Shown here one piece after another: positions 12,093-25,702 of a stretch of 64,000 nucleotides of DNA. The notes beneath the pieces are model-generated. The model was not told the origin of the DNA, did no database searches, and was given only the letters and a program-made list of their open reading frames with translations. The first letter of the stretch is position 1. Each line of letters opens with the position of its first letter. Origin of the DNA: Hofstenia miamia (taxonomy: Eukaryota; Xenacoelomorpha; Acoela; Hofsteniidae); assembly GCA_900660155.1 (NCBI GenBank), contig CABFPE010000197.1:485712-549711 (forward strand). Direction: 5' to 3'. The position numbers and the translations under genes were made by a program.

Positions 12093-12420
12093 TTGAAGTA
12101 TTCCTTTGTGAAAATGAATAGTTTTTCGTTCTTATTTTCACTGGTAAAATTCCTTACGAACGACGATTTAAAAATGTTGCACCAAACATTTGTTCTTTCT
12201 AAATTGACCTACTGCGTAGGAGTATGGGGTGGCACGCAAAAAAAATCTTTAAGGAAATTTATTTCGTACAAAAGAAAGCATTATCAACCAATTTATTTTA
12301 TTGCAGATTTGATCTTAAAACATTATGAAGGCCTGTTTACAGAATATCAAGAAATTGTCATATTCTTGAAGATTTAGCAGAAAAAAGATCGGACTATTCT
12401 ATAAAGAAATTATAATTAAG
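12093..12420 (+). pseudogene. LINE C-terminal fragment
   Basis: The frame reads LTNDDLKMLHQTFVLSKLTY then CVGVWGG, the stretch after the LINE reverse transcriptase that usually reads LYxxLxxxxLxYGxxxWG. It then continues with HYEGLFTEYQE. It lies on the opposite strand to the LINE relic at 10510-11700, so it comes from another insertion. Confidence 0.65.
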
Positions 12421-12639
12421 GAATCCACCATTTGAAAAAGACATTCTAAAAAAAAATGTGAACTTCTTTTCCCAAATTGACATTTAAAAAATTATTTTGA
12501 TTTCTAGGCACTATATTAACTCTATCAGATGTTTATTTCTGATTTAGATAAATGAATATCTTATCTTGTTAATAAGGGCGAATTTTATATCCCTTAACTC
12601 TCCTCAGAACATGAATTTTTATAGCATATTTAGAACATA

Positions 12640-13480
12640 TGTTGACAATTTGTCAACATGTACAATTTTAATGATTATTTGTACTTGACCTGTCTGAGTG
12701 TTACACATTTTGTTAACAAACACATGTAGAAATGTATAAAGCATGTTTATATACACCCAAAGCAACTTAATCCCATGTTTCTTTGGTTTTGATGACATGT
12801 ACGTTCTGATTGGAATTTTCCCGCGATAGCCAGCAAGTTGACAATTCACTGTAAGAGCTTCATTAGAAACATAAATATTTCTAAAATTATTCTTAGGTAT
12901 TTACCAGACTTCTCTAGGAGCCGCAAACTTATCTTTTTCTTGCCTCTGAGCCTTATTACGATAATGATCAAACTTCATGCACCCAAACAACAATTTGAAT
13001 CTGTTGAGAAGCATTGAAATCCGGTAGAAAGTTCTATTATTGATATTATTCCAAACTCATAGTAAGTCTGTAAAGCTATCTCCATCAAAACCTGCATGAA
13101 GCATTACGCCCAAACCAGCTTCTATCTCCTCTATAGTAAGATTTTTAATATAGAAGTTACTGGTAGATTTGATTCATTTGGAACTTCTCTTGCCCTCTTA
13201 TTTACTGCACAATATAAATAATAATTTTTGATCTGTAAAACAGCTTGAAGGCATCTACTTCAGCGTTTAGTGGAGCTTCAATGCGAGATACCTGAGTCAG
13301 AATGTTTATTCTTCCCAATTTGGAGTTAGCGGTTGTTGCACATACTTAGCACTTCTCGCAACAATAGACTGTTGGTTTTCTACACCTTCATCACCCTCGC
13401 TATCATCTTTCTCCGAATCATCCTTCTCTGTCATTTTTTCTTCATATATATCTAGTTCATTGATTATTTCTTCTAAGGTT
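12640..13480 (-). pseudogene. piggyBac-type transposase relic
   Basis: On the minus strand: an acidic N-terminal stretch; LGVMLHAGFDGDSFTDLL; FDHYRNKAQR; KDKFAAPREVW; and LTVNCQLAGYRGKIPIRTYM followed by SSKPKKHGIKLLW. This is the order of the piggyBac (DDE_Tnp_1_7) core. In the block that normally reads LTIDEQL, the catalytic Asp is replaced (VNCQL). Stops and frame changes elsewhere confirm a dead copy. No TTAA ends or inverted repeats were located. Confidence 0.75.
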
Positions 13481-13769
13481 TATGGGATTCACTTTCTTTT
13501 TCAGTACTAGAAACTTCTTAATCAATGAACTGTTTAGTTTCCAAGTCATCAGCAGTGATAGCAAGTCTACATATTGCTTCATCAAATGTACATCGTGGCT
13601 TTTTCTCCATGTTGTTAGAATGATAGTTGACTGCTTGGTACATAATATAAATTCAGCAAACAGTCTAAAAGCTAGTAAAGATGCAAGTGTCCAATACATA
13701 ACGCAAGCACATAAATATAAGTCCCACAGAGAAGTAGATGAATGTTGAAAAATTGTCAACAAATGTGGG

Positions 13770-15745
13770 TTTAAAGAATATAATTAAAAAAATTTTTATT
13801 TTCAGATTTTTTCAAAAGATTTTTATATGGCATGAACATCTAATAAAATCATTCATCCTCACTGAATTTGAGGTTGCCTAACTTTTTGCAACTTAAAAAT
13901 GAACAATTTTATGTCATTTGTTGACAAAATGTCCGGATAAGGGCTAAAGCACCAATTCAGTTAAGCATAAATTCATTATTTCCACATTTTCAAATGTTTT
14001 TCTCTTTAGAGGATCGGCATACAATGCCCTTCGTTGCAATACCATGACATAACCACACGTGTATTTATTTCAAATTAGTTTTAATTAACATGTTATGTCT
14101 ATGGGGTGTATTATAAAAAAATTCAAGTGCATATCATTTCTTGATTTCCTTTTCAATAAACAAATTGAGTCAAAAGCTTTTGGACTTTCCATGCAAATAA
14201 TCCCTAGTTAATTATCACTGTCAAGAAGTGAGCACCAGGATTCGGAAGACTAAAGTATTCGCAAGAATTAAATATTTATATGATATTTGCAGTAATGCAA
14301 CATCATCTCCATAATTTGAAAATATTTTTATTAGTATCTTAAAAATATTTCCATTATTCTAAGTATATATTACGCATGACTTTAGCTTGGTTGTTATAGA
14401 ACGATTTTGTACATTTAATTTGGTGCTTCAAAAAATGCAACCTAAGCCCAATTTCTTAAAAAATACTTTATTTTAAAAAAACCAATCCCAAAAGCCCCAA
14501 TTACGAAAATGGATATCCGACCCCACATCTGAGCTCAAGTGATTAGGATCATTGAGATACATTATGCAATTCTGAGAAGACGACGTTCATGTCTTAACGT
14601 AAGTATTTAATAGCGTCTCTTTTACTTCACCAAATCAAAACTAAGCTCAAACTATAAAACATCATCTCAATTAGTAGAAGCTCAAGCCCAAATAAGTTTT
14701 GTATCAAATATGAAAGTATGCATACATTAAAAAATAACATGAAAACAGTTCCCCATTATTATTAATCACTATAATTGATCTAGAATATCCCATTATTTTT
14801 CATTAGAGGACCACTACTACATATAAGATCTACCTTACAATTTTTAATCATTTGAAAAAGAAATAGCTACAGTTTGCAGAATCCTTGAGTCAAGAAGCAC
14901 TCAATGATATATATCAACGTAATTTACATTAGCATCTTGATTTTTCGGATAAAAGGTAAATATATTGTGAATTTGTTAGTTGTTCATGTGAAAATATTTC
15001 AATGACTATTTAGATATCACGCTCAATTGGAAATGATACGACAAAGACTTTACAATTCATCACCATGATGGTCTGGATAAGAGAGGAGTACGCCTTAATT
15101 GAATCTTAGTTTGCCTATATTTTACAATGAAGAGGATGTATAAGTATGAGAAATTATTTTAATGATTTTTAAATTCATTTGCAAAATGTAAGATAGCTTC
15201 GTATAATTTTCCTTAATGTCGGTAGCGTTTTCTATTCTGAACAAACGCCAAAAGATTAATTGAGAAAAAATTGACCAACTTATTCTAAAGATGAAAAGCC
15301 CACCGTATTGAATTTTGGACTGCCTGATTATACCATACAATAGAGTAAGTGTTTGCAAGGCTTATGCCAATATAAACCAAATATAAAAAAATGGATTTCA
15401 TCATTCAAAAGGCGAAGAAATTTTTCAAGATTCTGATTCAATCTACATTCTGCAAATATTTCATAAACTACTAGTTCTTTTTATATTTTTAACTATAAGA
15501 AAATTTAAGTGAATTGATTATGGATGATTAGGTGCAGGCGGACATTCATAATTCATGTACCCATAAAACGTGAAATTAGACTGACTGCAATATGGGCATT
15601 TTCAGAGTTTTTAGACCTAAATCAAATTTACACACAAATTTAAATGTTTACAGATGATGTAAGCCCTTCGTAGAATTGCGGTATTACAATTGTTTTCCCA
15701 TTTATTTAAATAATACCAAATAATTCGATTTCCTTTAGAAATTAT
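13770..15745. other. Intergenic, nothing recognised
   Basis: AT-rich sequence with only short scattered reading frames. I see no supported gene or repeat boundary. Confidence 0.5.
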
Positions 15746-15746
15746 T

Positions 15747-15748
<2 letters not shown>

Positions 15749-15779
<31 letters not shown>
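15749..15779. repeat. (AT)n microsatellite
   Basis: AT dinucleotide run just upstream of the LINE at 15790-17020. Confidence 0.95.
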
Positions 15780-15781
<2 letters not shown>

Positions 15782-15789
15782 CTTATAAA

Positions 15790-17020
15790 ATGATTATTAA
15801 CTTTTTCATGGTTTTGTAACAATTTGTCGACATCTATTGCCTTATTGGATCTTAGTTAGGTTTCAGTAAAAGTGCTAAAAATCTCATTATGAATTTCTTA
15901 AATAACCGACGACAACGGGTACAAATTAACAACACTTATTCTGATTATATTACTACTAATCTAGTTGCTTCTCAAGGAACAGTATTAGGGACCGTTTTAT
16001 TCACACTGTATGTCAATGATATATCGAATACTTTAAAAAACGGAACGATCTATCAATATGCGGATGATATATGTATAATAAGAGAAGCAAAAAATCCATG
16101 TGACGCAACCAAGCATTTAACAAAAGATATTGAAAATCTTATTAGGTATTTTAATAGAAACAAGTTAAAAGTTAATCCTGATAAAACACAATTTATTATT
16201 TTCACACCAAAACAATACCAAAAATATTCTAATATCGAAATTAAAGTATGAGATAATCAAATTAAGCAAAGCAATTCTATTAATTATCTTGGTGTAGTAA
16301 TTGATAGAGATTTACGCTGAATTTTACCCTTGAATTTTTTTCATTAAAATTTAGGAAAATTGCCTCTGGTATTAAATATTTATATCATTTGCGCAATGTA
16401 GGGCAGTCCTTTCAATCACAAATGCTTAGCTCTTTTGTGCTAAGTAACTTTAACTATTGTTGGTTTTTATTCCAAAATATCACATCAAATAATCGATCAT
16501 CACTAGCAAAATAATTCAATTGGGCAATAAGAACTCTGAATTATATTGATAAGCATAAATCAGTGTGCACTTTTATAAAAGTTGGCAATGTTCTTGCACC
16601 ATTATACTTTATTGAATATCAAACTCTTTGTATGATACACAAGTATGTACAAAATTCAAATTTTTTTTTTCACTTACTAAGCAATTATATCAAAACCAGT
16701 GATAGAAACCACAATTTGCATAGTAGTAGTAATCGTCCAAATTCATTTTCATTTAAATCTTATGGAATGACTTAAATCTCGAAATAAAAAAGGAACAAAA
16801 TTATAAACATTTCAGAAGAAAAATTAAAAAAATTTTATTACCCAAAGAATCACTATTAGGAATATCAAACAAATTAAGCGCATGGACAGATTTCATTTGA
16901 CATTTGAAATTTACGCTCTTTAAGGTAAGTGTACATATTTTTAATTTTGTAAATATACATGTACAGTAGTTTGTAGTATTTGTTTGTTTGTTTATTTTAC
17001 TAAGCAATAAATTTGCTTGA
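15790..17020 (+). pseudogene. LINE relic A, reverse transcriptase to 3' tail
   Basis: The longest open part (15889-16251) reads FLNNRRQRVQINNTYSDYIT, then a degraded SQGTVLGTVLFTLYVNDI block and QYADDICIIRE (catalytic YADD), then NRNKLKVNPDKTQFIIF. After stops come SINYLGVVIDRDLR and LLSNYIKTSDRNHNLHS. This is non-LTR reverse transcriptase through to the end of ORF2. A short (GTTT)n tail lies near 16979. A noisy copy of 16683-16850 reappears at 17476-17640. Confidence 0.8.
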
Positions 17021-17165
17021 CTCTTTTGTTGTACAATGGCAAACTTTACTGGAAAAATGCACAATTTCACAATATTTTATAAGAGTCAAAAAGCAATTAC
17101 TTGTCAAAAAATTACAGATAATATAAAATGTAAGCAAATCTATAGCTTCAAAGCTAATAAACACG

Positions 17166-18862
17166 ATGTATAATAATAAAAATCCAGACACTGAGGGCAT
17201 CGTCATTCCATCCTGGCTATTGAAGGACTATGCGTGCGAACTGGCTCTCCCTTTATCCATTCTTGTCAATATCTCTTTCAGGCAAGCCGATGCCTCCCCA
17301 TTCACGGCAGCAGACGTTATCTGTCTAGAGAAGCAGAACCCCATTACATCTCCGCGCGATGACATTAGACCTATATCTTTAACCCATCAGGTCTCCAAAA
17401 TAATAGAAGACATTGTCCTCACCAACGAAGTAAAGCCGAAAGTTCTTCTAAAGCTTGACCCTCAACAATTTGGTNTATATAAAACCCAGTGATAAAACCC
17501 AAATTTTGCATAGTAGTTTAAATCGCCCAGTTTCTTTTTCTTTAAGGGTTTCTAGTTTAGGAAATGATTAAAATCTCAAAAAAAAAAGGAAAAAAATTTA
17601 AAAACTTTTCAAAAAAAAATTAAAAAAATTTTTTTTCCCAAATTGGATTTTATCCACAAGTTGGTTAGTAATTTGGACAAAGGTATTGCTACGCCAGAGT
17701 TCTGCTGTTTAATTTAAAAAAAGCATTTGATCTTGTCAGTCACCATATGTTGAAAACAAAGCTTATTGAATATGGCATCAACACTTATGTGATCAACTGG
17801 ATCTTATCGTTTCTCACTGATCGCAAGCAGCGGATTCGCTTACCCAACAACGTACTTTCCGATTGAAAGGCTATCTTTTCTGGAGTCCCGCAGGGAACCA
17901 AATTGGGACCATGGCTTTTTGTTATAGTTATAAACAGCCTGCTTATATCATACGAAAATAGGTTAAAATACGTCGACGACACTACCATTTGGGAAATAGC
18001 AACAAGAAGGAAGGACAGTCAGGCGCTGCAGCTTTTTCTTCAGGCAAAGTCTTGGTGTGATGCCCATGAAATGCGTCTTAACCCAAAGAAATGTCATGAA
18101 CTTACAATATCCTTTCTCCTTGACTTATTTATACCTCTATGACGATTTCCACCTACAGCGTGTTAACTCAGCTAAACTCTTAGGAGTGTTTATCCAATCA
18201 GACTAAAAATGGGCGGATAACATGAACTATTTAGTAAAAAAAGCCTCGAAGAGATTACACTTCATCAACCTCCTCAAGAAAAGCGGCGTATGGTGCAATG
18301 ATACTTACGCGGTATACGCATCTCTTATCCGATTTGTACTTAAATATTGTGCTCCTGTTTGGCACAACTTTTTAACGAAAAAGCAATCTGACAGGCTGGA
18401 ACGCGTTCAAATTAGAGCGTTCAAAATTATATTACCAAATAATGATTACGAACATGCGTGTTCTCACCTCCTCACTGTTAGTCTTAGAGAGAGAGCAGAT
18501 CTGAGATGTGTAACCAGCTCTGGAGTAGTATGAAAAAAGTTTCACATCCACTTCACTACCTTATTCGCGAAGAGAGATCATTTGCCTATCCGCTAAGATC
18601 ATATACGACATTTGACATTAGTTTTCGATCAGACCGCCTGGGAAATTCCTTTGTTTGTCACCACGCATTAAAAGAACTATCGCATAATACCTAACATTCA
18701 CGTTGCCCTGGATACGGCCCTTGTTACCTCGTTCCTTCTTGTTACCTGTTCTTCCTCTTTGTTTTCATTTTTGTTTTTTGTTTGTATCTGTGTACATTGT
18801 ATCTTTGTGCCTCTTTGACCACGGGTCACAGGCATGTTAAATACACCTTACTTACTTACTTA
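17166..18862 (+). pseudogene. LINE relic B (CR1-like), less AT-rich and younger
   Basis: The reverse transcriptase region reads IVIPSWLLKDYA, DDIRPISLTHQVSKIIE, DPQQFG, then after the inserted patch at 17475-17640: LKKAFDLVSHHMLKTKLIEY, SGVPQGTKLGPWLFVIVIN, LKYVDDTTIWE (a VDD active site), LNPKKCHELTISF and LLGVFIQSD, and a C-terminal RLERVQIRAFKIILP block. It ends near an ACTTACTTACTTA tail at about 18850. The sequence is visibly richer in GC than its surroundings, has few stops, and is probably a recent insertion. The 5' part is missing. Confidence 0.85.
17475..17640. other. Misassembled patch inside LINE B (with single N)
   Basis: The N at 17475 is followed by about 165 bases that are a noisy copy of 16683-16850 from LINE A, with homopolymer-rich errors. 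The LINE B frame stops at QQF-G before it and resumes with TTGGATTTTATCC after it. Removing the patch joins the two halves at a short AATTTGG-like overlap and restores the expected QFG continuation. Confidence 0.75.
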
Positions 18863-18956
18863 ATAATCTAAACTATTCCATAATTTTTTTGATACGTGAC
18901 GAAAACTATTAGCATTTTTATCTAAACACAGAAATTTTTATGATCGCTCACTTAAA

Positions 18957-19173
18957 TTAAACTCTGTCCCAGTTAATAAGTAAAGTTTTATATCAATAAT
19001 TGGGGTTTTATTATAGCGTAAATATCATGGTTTTGGCTCGAATTAGATAGTTTAGGATCTTGCGCATATTATAAAAAAATGAAAATCAAAACTTGAAATT
19101 ATACTCGTGTTTACATCATACTACCTCATTTTCCTAAAAAACCGTTTTACTTATTAACTGGGACAGAGTTTAA
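18957..19173. mobile_element. MITE with ~27-bp inverted repeats and TTAA ends
   Basis: The left end TTAAACTCTGTCCCAGTTAA continues to 18984 and is matched by its reverse complement at 19145-19173, with TTAA at both edges. There is no coding capacity in 217 bp. TTAA ends would fit a piggyBac-type non-autonomous element, but a TA-target element cannot be excluded. Confidence 0.75.
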
Positions 19174-19479
19174 TATAGTCTTTTAGAAAGAGAAGTAATA
19201 TTTTATAATTATTACAATATACTGATATTTCATCATGCTTTTGCGCAAATCTTAGAGTTTTTATACACCAATTAAATGTCTTTAATAGAAGTATACGAAT
19301 TTAGGTCTGTTAAAAGAAACGAACAATATTGAAAATGAGATATGCAGAAAGCTTGATATTACATAGGGTAAGTTATAAAAATATATAATCCCTGAGTCAA
19401 TTGTTGTATTTTTTCAATATTTAGTTTTAGTTGTTTGTAAAATAACTGTTTTTTACATCTGTTTAAAGGTTTTTTGTAG

Positions 19480-20170
19480 CACCGAAAGCATTTTTACGAT
19501 ATTTTTTAGACATGTGTCGTCGGCATATTGGTAAATGTGGCTGTGTTTAACATACTTATTACATCATTTACATAATTTGCAAATAAAATAGGGCCAAGTA
19601 CAGTAACTTGATCTTGGTTTAGTCCACAGTCAGTCGTAATATAGCGTGATTTTTTTACTGCTTAGTATTATCCGCTGTTGTGTGTTTTCTAGGAAGTTCA
19701 TGATTAAATTTATTGAGTTATCACCAAAATTATAATTCAAAAGCTTATCTTGCAAAATATTCATGGAATTGAATTCAATGCCTTACTTAAATCTAATAAT
19801 GCGACTAATAATTGCTCTTCCAAAATATTTAAAAAAACATTTAATAATAAAAATGGGAGATAATAAGAAGTGGTAGATTTCTTGGTATCAAGTTTCTTAA
19901 CAATGTTTTCTAATTCATTAATTGTAGCAAGTCTAAAAGAAAATTGTTTTAATTGTTTGAGATTACCAAAATTTTGGTTTTTCTTATAAAGTGGGAAATT
20001 GAAATTTCCAAGTTCTTTGAATTTTGAGTTTAAATGATTTCGAATTCGAGTTTTTGTCCGTTGCCAATCGTACTAACATATTTTGAATATAAGATTGTTA
20101 TTTTTCTGAACTAGTAATATCCCCTCTGTTAGTATATATTTTGGATTTTAATCAATGCACCCAAAATTCC
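19480..20170 (-). pseudogene. LINE reverse transcriptase relic
   Basis: The minus strand reads QVTVLGPILFANYVNDVIS and, in another frame, QYADDTCL with the YADD active site. This resembles the QGTVLGPILF and YADD blocks of non-LTR reverse transcriptases. The flanking sequence is too decayed to follow. Confidence 0.65.
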
Positions 20171-20199
20171 TTAGGAAATGGTAAAACTTAATAATTTAA

Positions 20200-23150
20200 G
20201 CATAGAGAATTGCTTAGCTAAATGAATTGTAGTCTCTTGGCGAATCATGGCGCAGCTTACTGAATTGAATTTATGTGACTAGTTAGTCATATGATATTTA
20301 CATGTTTTGCTAATATTGTTAAACTGATATATGTCATTCAATAAAAAGTTTTCTTTAAAATCGATTTCTTAAAATTTCTCCATTTCTGGGCTAAGATTGC
20401 TTATAGACATTTTGCATAGAAAAAACTGGGTGTAATTACACAGAGAAGGTCGTAGCACTTGATACATAAGTTTGTTAATTGAGGATGAATAAATCGTTTT
20501 CATCCAGCATAACCAATAAATTGGTTTAATATAATGTAAACTGTTTTCGATATGCCCGCAATTTGCAAGTGATGTAGTTGTTAAATTTTTGAATTAAATA
20601 GATGTTGGGTAAAGGCTATACCTCAAGTATGCCTCAAAATGTGTACATTCTAAATTTGTTCTATCACATAAGTGTATATTTTTTAGATTTGGATATATAT
20701 ATATATATATATATTTAGGTTAGAAATAATATTCGTCTTTGTATAATTTAAAATTTATTCTATCCTATGTAAAGGTATATTTTTTATTTAATTAATAAAA
20801 CAGTTTATCATTATGAAATTATATTCAATTAAATTTTGATTGGAAATCCTTTAACAAATGGCGTCGATTTCTGTTGGCGCTTCAAAATTGCCCTGATATC
20901 TTTAATGCTGGTAATATAAACCGTATAGGAACTCAAATTAGTGAATGTCAATTGCACTATTGGGGCCTTCTATTACAGGCCAGGGGCGATAGCCGTTTAA
21001 ATTGTTTAGTTCGGTCTTTATTCTAAAGGAAGGCAGAGCATCACTTGTGCAGTAATGAGTGGACCAGCTGTATACACTTCGTTAAATTAATTTTTCAATT
21101 TTCTTCTGCCCCGAGGTGGTTAAATCACTGATTTCATTACACATTACTGATTGGCGGAAATATTTTACAATCCTTTACAATCAAACCCGTGATTGATGAA
21201 TTTCAGTCCGTTTTGTCAATGTCAAGCTTAGAGCACTAATTTTTTGTGATTTTGAAATGTAATTTTAAAGCAATATGTTATAAATAACTTGCAATTATAA
21301 GCATTTCACTTAAAATTCTTGGTAGGGATTTATCAAATTATAGTTATTTAATCCTAAATTTTCAATAACTTCTAACAAAAATAGAATTTGATGATATTTA
21401 TAATTTTCTAAATTTTCACAATAATTGTCTTTGCATAGCATTTGTTGATCTCAAATAGAGAATTTCATTAATTTCTAGGCATTGCTATACACGAACCTTA
21501 TACAAGCAAAGAAATAGTTTATTCTAATTTTAAGTATAATTTATTTGAAGAAATACTTTATGGTAACTCACTAGTTATCTCAAAATATTTTATGTTAACA
21601 TTATTCCTTAATGTTTCGTTTCTCATAAATTTCGCGCAAGAAAATCTAAATGGAAGTTTAGTAAACCTATTTCATCTAAGTTTTTGATCCAATTTTCAAC
21701 AATCCGTTAAACCCTATCCTCAGCACCCCCTTGAAAAATCATGTTATATCTCAATTTTTAAGATTTGGCCCTAATTTTATATTTTTTCTAAATTTTTTTA
21801 AAAAGAGAAATCTCTAAAAATAAAAATCATACATTTATTATTTCTCTAGTTATTCACATATTATTCGAAGGAAATTAGTATTTTTATTGCATCTTCACCG
21901 ATGAATTGGCTTCAAAACGTCAGGTAAGGAATAATTATTTTGTCAATATGTTCAGTTTATCATTGGCCACCTGCTTGCCAAATGTTAGCGTTGCGGCTGT
22001 CCTCGAATACATTTTTTTAAATGTTTTGACAATTTATTGACGTCAGCACTTATTATGAAATCAGATCAGCAAATATAAATTTTTTTATTCTCTTAGTATT
22101 CAGTAATATGTAAGAGAGATAGGGAATTTAGTGCTTCAATGACACTTTTAATTGATATTGAATTTAAATAGAAATGTAAAGGATTATATTTAAACACTGC
22201 TAAATGTTCCTAAACTATGATTTTTAGAATAGTCTTATAAATAAATGTATAATAGAATAAAATAATTGTAAACAGAGGTTGGGTATACCTGTGTGGACAA
22301 CCAACCACTCCCACTGTGTGGATTAATTTGAAAGCATGGTTTGGCAGGAAAATCCCATCCTATGAATAAGTAGAGCTAAGAAGTTTCTTGAAAAAAGCCG
22401 AATATCCATGTTGTTTACATTTGAAAACTTTTTACTCTTTGAGTTGTTTCTTCATGTGTTTTTTAATATTAATTTCAAACTCTATCAATTACTGTACGAA
22501 GGATGGGTAGTAGCGGACAAGATATTGGAATATGGTAGCACAATGCTGCTGTGGATGTGGGTTGGATGTAAATTATTAGCTGACCCTTTTCTGCGTTGGT
22601 TGACAAAAACTAAAATAGTTGTGAATGAAGTGGCAAGACAATTTATAAAATGTACAGTTAGTAATTTGTGTATTAATTGCCTATGGCGCAATAGCCTCCA
22701 GTGTGTTTTTTGAAATAATCCATTTAAGTATTCAATTATTAAGGAACTTACCAGAAAAACTGGGAATTAACATTATTCACTTTTCAATAAAAACTATATG
22801 TCCAACACTGAGGAAAGTGACATTATATTCAGCTAATATTGATAAAACTAAGCACGTCTATTTTCTTACATTCAAAAATCAAAATAAGCCTCAATAGAAA
22901 CTTTTCAATAATTTTGATGTTGAGGATAAGAATAGTGCAATTTCATAGATGCTGCAAATCATTGAAACTTTCTGGTACAAAACATTTACTTTTGACTTTG
23001 GCTAACTTAGTAGGAAACAGGAGTTTCAAAAAAATTATTTTGCTCCAATTAATTGACAGTAAGCTTATCCTCAATTAACCTTCAAATAACAATTTGACAA
23101 AAGCCAATTAACTATTTATATTGCAAGAACTTTTTTCGATTTTCAAAATT
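20200..23150. other. Intergenic, nothing firmly recognised
   Basis: AT-rich sequence with an (AT)n run at 20693-20714 and an open stretch of about 100 codons at 22408-22713 (hydrophobic, no recognisable family). Frames of that length are expected by chance at this base composition, so it is not called a gene. Confidence 0.45.
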
Positions 23151-23154
23151 TTAA

Positions 23155-23176
23155 TATATATATATATATATATATT
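23155..23176. repeat. (AT)n microsatellite
   Basis: Short AT dinucleotide run. Confidence 0.9.
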
Positions 23177-23179
23177 AAA

Positions 23180-25260
23180 ATAATAATTCTCTTATGAGCT
23201 TTTCTGAATTCATTATATTAGTTTACTGGCAAGAAGTTTGTGACTTTACTGTGCGGTCCAATAGACCTCAATTGTCATCAGGGGGCTAATAAATTAAGTG
23301 GTCGGCTAGAAATTAGTGGCAATTAATTGGAGGAATGTTTAGTATTGTAAAAACAATATTTATGGCAGAATTACTTCTATTGTTCAAGGAAAATGCAATA
23401 ATTCCTGTTGAAATATAATCGATGTGTGCTGATGAGGAACGTACGTTGCAATTTTTGTAGTATGACATAATTTTACTACAAAGTAATTAGTAATTAATTG
23501 CAATGATTGATTGGTCCCAATCGCGAAAGACAATTACAGTTAATCCTTTCAATACCAATTTATTTAAAACTGGTATAGAAAATCGATTATTGAACTTTTT
23601 TGTCGTATTTGGACTTAAAATTCAAAATATGACCGAAGAAATTTGTTTTCAGATAAAGGTCCCCCAACAAAAAATGTATCATATATGGTACTACGGTAGT
23701 CAAGAGTAAACAAAAATCCAGAAGGCATGCTGCACCGAATTGTCTATAGACCAGTTGTTTCAAGGTATATTGAAATTAATTGCGGTTCCAATAATATAAA
23801 TGGATAGATTCATAATTCAAAGCCTTTATTAATGAATTATTCTCTGAAAACAAATCTAATGCTTTAAAATTGTATGCATAACTCTTCGAAACAATTTTTT
23901 ATCATATCCATCTTCACTCAAAATGAAATTGGAGAAAGCAAATTTCGTTCTGGAAGAATACAGTGTTGGCCATTTAAAGGAAGATAAAAATTAAAAGGAT
24001 TCATTGGTTCAAAAAGGAGCCTTTAAAAGGATGTTGAGAATGTTTTTATTATTTAAAAGAAAGTAAATGCCAAAATGTATCTCAAAAAGTTTAAAAATAG
24101 TACAGCAACTATTTAGTGGTAAAATATTGTATATGACAACAATCAATGAAAAATTTAACATCAATAACACATTATTTTCTGAACAACCACTGTGAAACGA
24201 CACATTGGACAGATGGCGCTGTTAGCAAATCAAATTGAAAATGGTTTTAGTGAGCATAGAGATAGAACTCATATAAATACATTTGGTGCGACAGGTAAAT
24301 GAGCATTGGTCCGAAAAAGATCTAGTGTGTATATAACTGATAACCAACTACCTTTACCCGTGGTAAGAAAAGTAGTAAGGAAAATGTAATTGATGAAGAA
24401 TTCAACTTAATCATTTCAGTAAATGCAAACTAAGCTAGATAATTTTGTGTTTGAGTGTTTGATTTAAGACATTCCAATTCCAAATGGAAATCCTTTTTCC
24501 TGATTGAAATGCTCGAATTCGTGAATTTTTTGGAGTACAATAGTAATAGAACTACTCATTTTTATAAAATATTTTCACAACATGCACACCAGCACTATAC
24601 AAATTATTAATTAACTCTATTCTATATTCTTGTTAACTGCAATACTCCTGAATTTACTTATGAGAAAAAGCTTTACCTCTATACTTATGGAAATACAGAA
24701 AAATCGTAACATCAGCTATGACTCTGAGTACAAAGACATATTCGACCAAAATATAATTGTTAAAAACAGTAAATATATACAATAAGTACTTCCATTCATA
24801 ATTTTAAATGTATACCTAAACAATAATTGATGTCATATTTGCATGTGGTCTCCAGAAATAATTTTCACATTTTCCATTATAAATATTGTTATTCTTCTAA
24901 TTATTAGATTTGACTTTCAAAAAAAGGAATTATAAAAAGAAATAATGCTCTCTCCAAATGTTGAATGAATTCAAATTAATTTATAAAACAAAGCATCACA
25001 CGTCAAATTTAGTGTTATTATTATAATTAATAAAAGCCAAAAATTCATTATAGCAAAATTAATGCATTCGACGATTAAAAATTCATGCTAAGGTATTCAT
25101 TGATATTGTTAATGAAGAAACATGTCTCTTGATTGCACGTTTTTTAGTGAATGTTACCATTGTGTTTTCTATAGTCTTGATATCACTCAGAAGTCAATTA
25201 GTATTGTACGGTCTCTTGGTTATTTACATTAAAACTAGTTTCTTCAATATTCTAATATTA
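23180..25260. other. Intergenic, nothing recognised
   Basis: AT-rich sequence with no supported gene, element boundary or RNA gene. Confidence 0.5.
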
Positions 25261-25268
25261 TAAATATC

Positions 25269-25289
25269 ATATATATATATATATATATA

Positions 25290-25321
<32 letters not shown>
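25269..25321. repeat. (AT)n microsatellite
   Basis: Long AT run with one AG interruption near 25289. Confidence 0.95.
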
Positions 25322-25325
<4 letters not shown>

Positions 25326-25424
25326 TGAGTTTAACGACAATCTTAAAAATCGATTTCGATGTGTTAATATACTGTAAATAAATTTACAATCAACTACACT
25401 AAATATAAATGATATTATTACATA

Positions 25425-25590
25425 CACTTTGAATAAATTTATAGTCATCTGGGAATAAGATCTAATGAGCATTTAAGAGGTCCTCTCATCTTAATTCAGA
25501 AATTTTTATCCATCACCATCAAACTAGGGAAGATCAATTTAAAATTTTACTAAGAACTGAACATCCGAAAGTAGCAGAAGCAATATATAT
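25425..25590 (+). pseudogene. Penelope-like relic: endonuclease C-terminal part
   Basis: The plus strand reads HLGIRSNEH in one frame and HLNSEIFIHHHQTREDQFKI in another, then LLRTEHPKVAEA. This matches the block HLNSEIYLHHHEIKEKIF seen in the minus-strand relic at 4974-5527. Frame changes show decay. It runs into an AT microsatellite and the assembly gap. Confidence 0.65.
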
Positions 25591-25702
25591 ATATATATAT
25601 ATATATATANNNNNNNNNNNNNNNNNNNNNNNNNNNNNNNNNNNNNNNNNNNNNNNNNNNNNNNNNNNNNNNNNNNNNNNNNNNNNNNNNNNNNNNNNNN
25701 NN

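Noticed and set aside
22408..23078. Hydrophobic open frames of 64-101 codons
   Set aside because: At this base composition a few 100-codon frames are expected by chance in 64 kb; no family, splice or promoter support.
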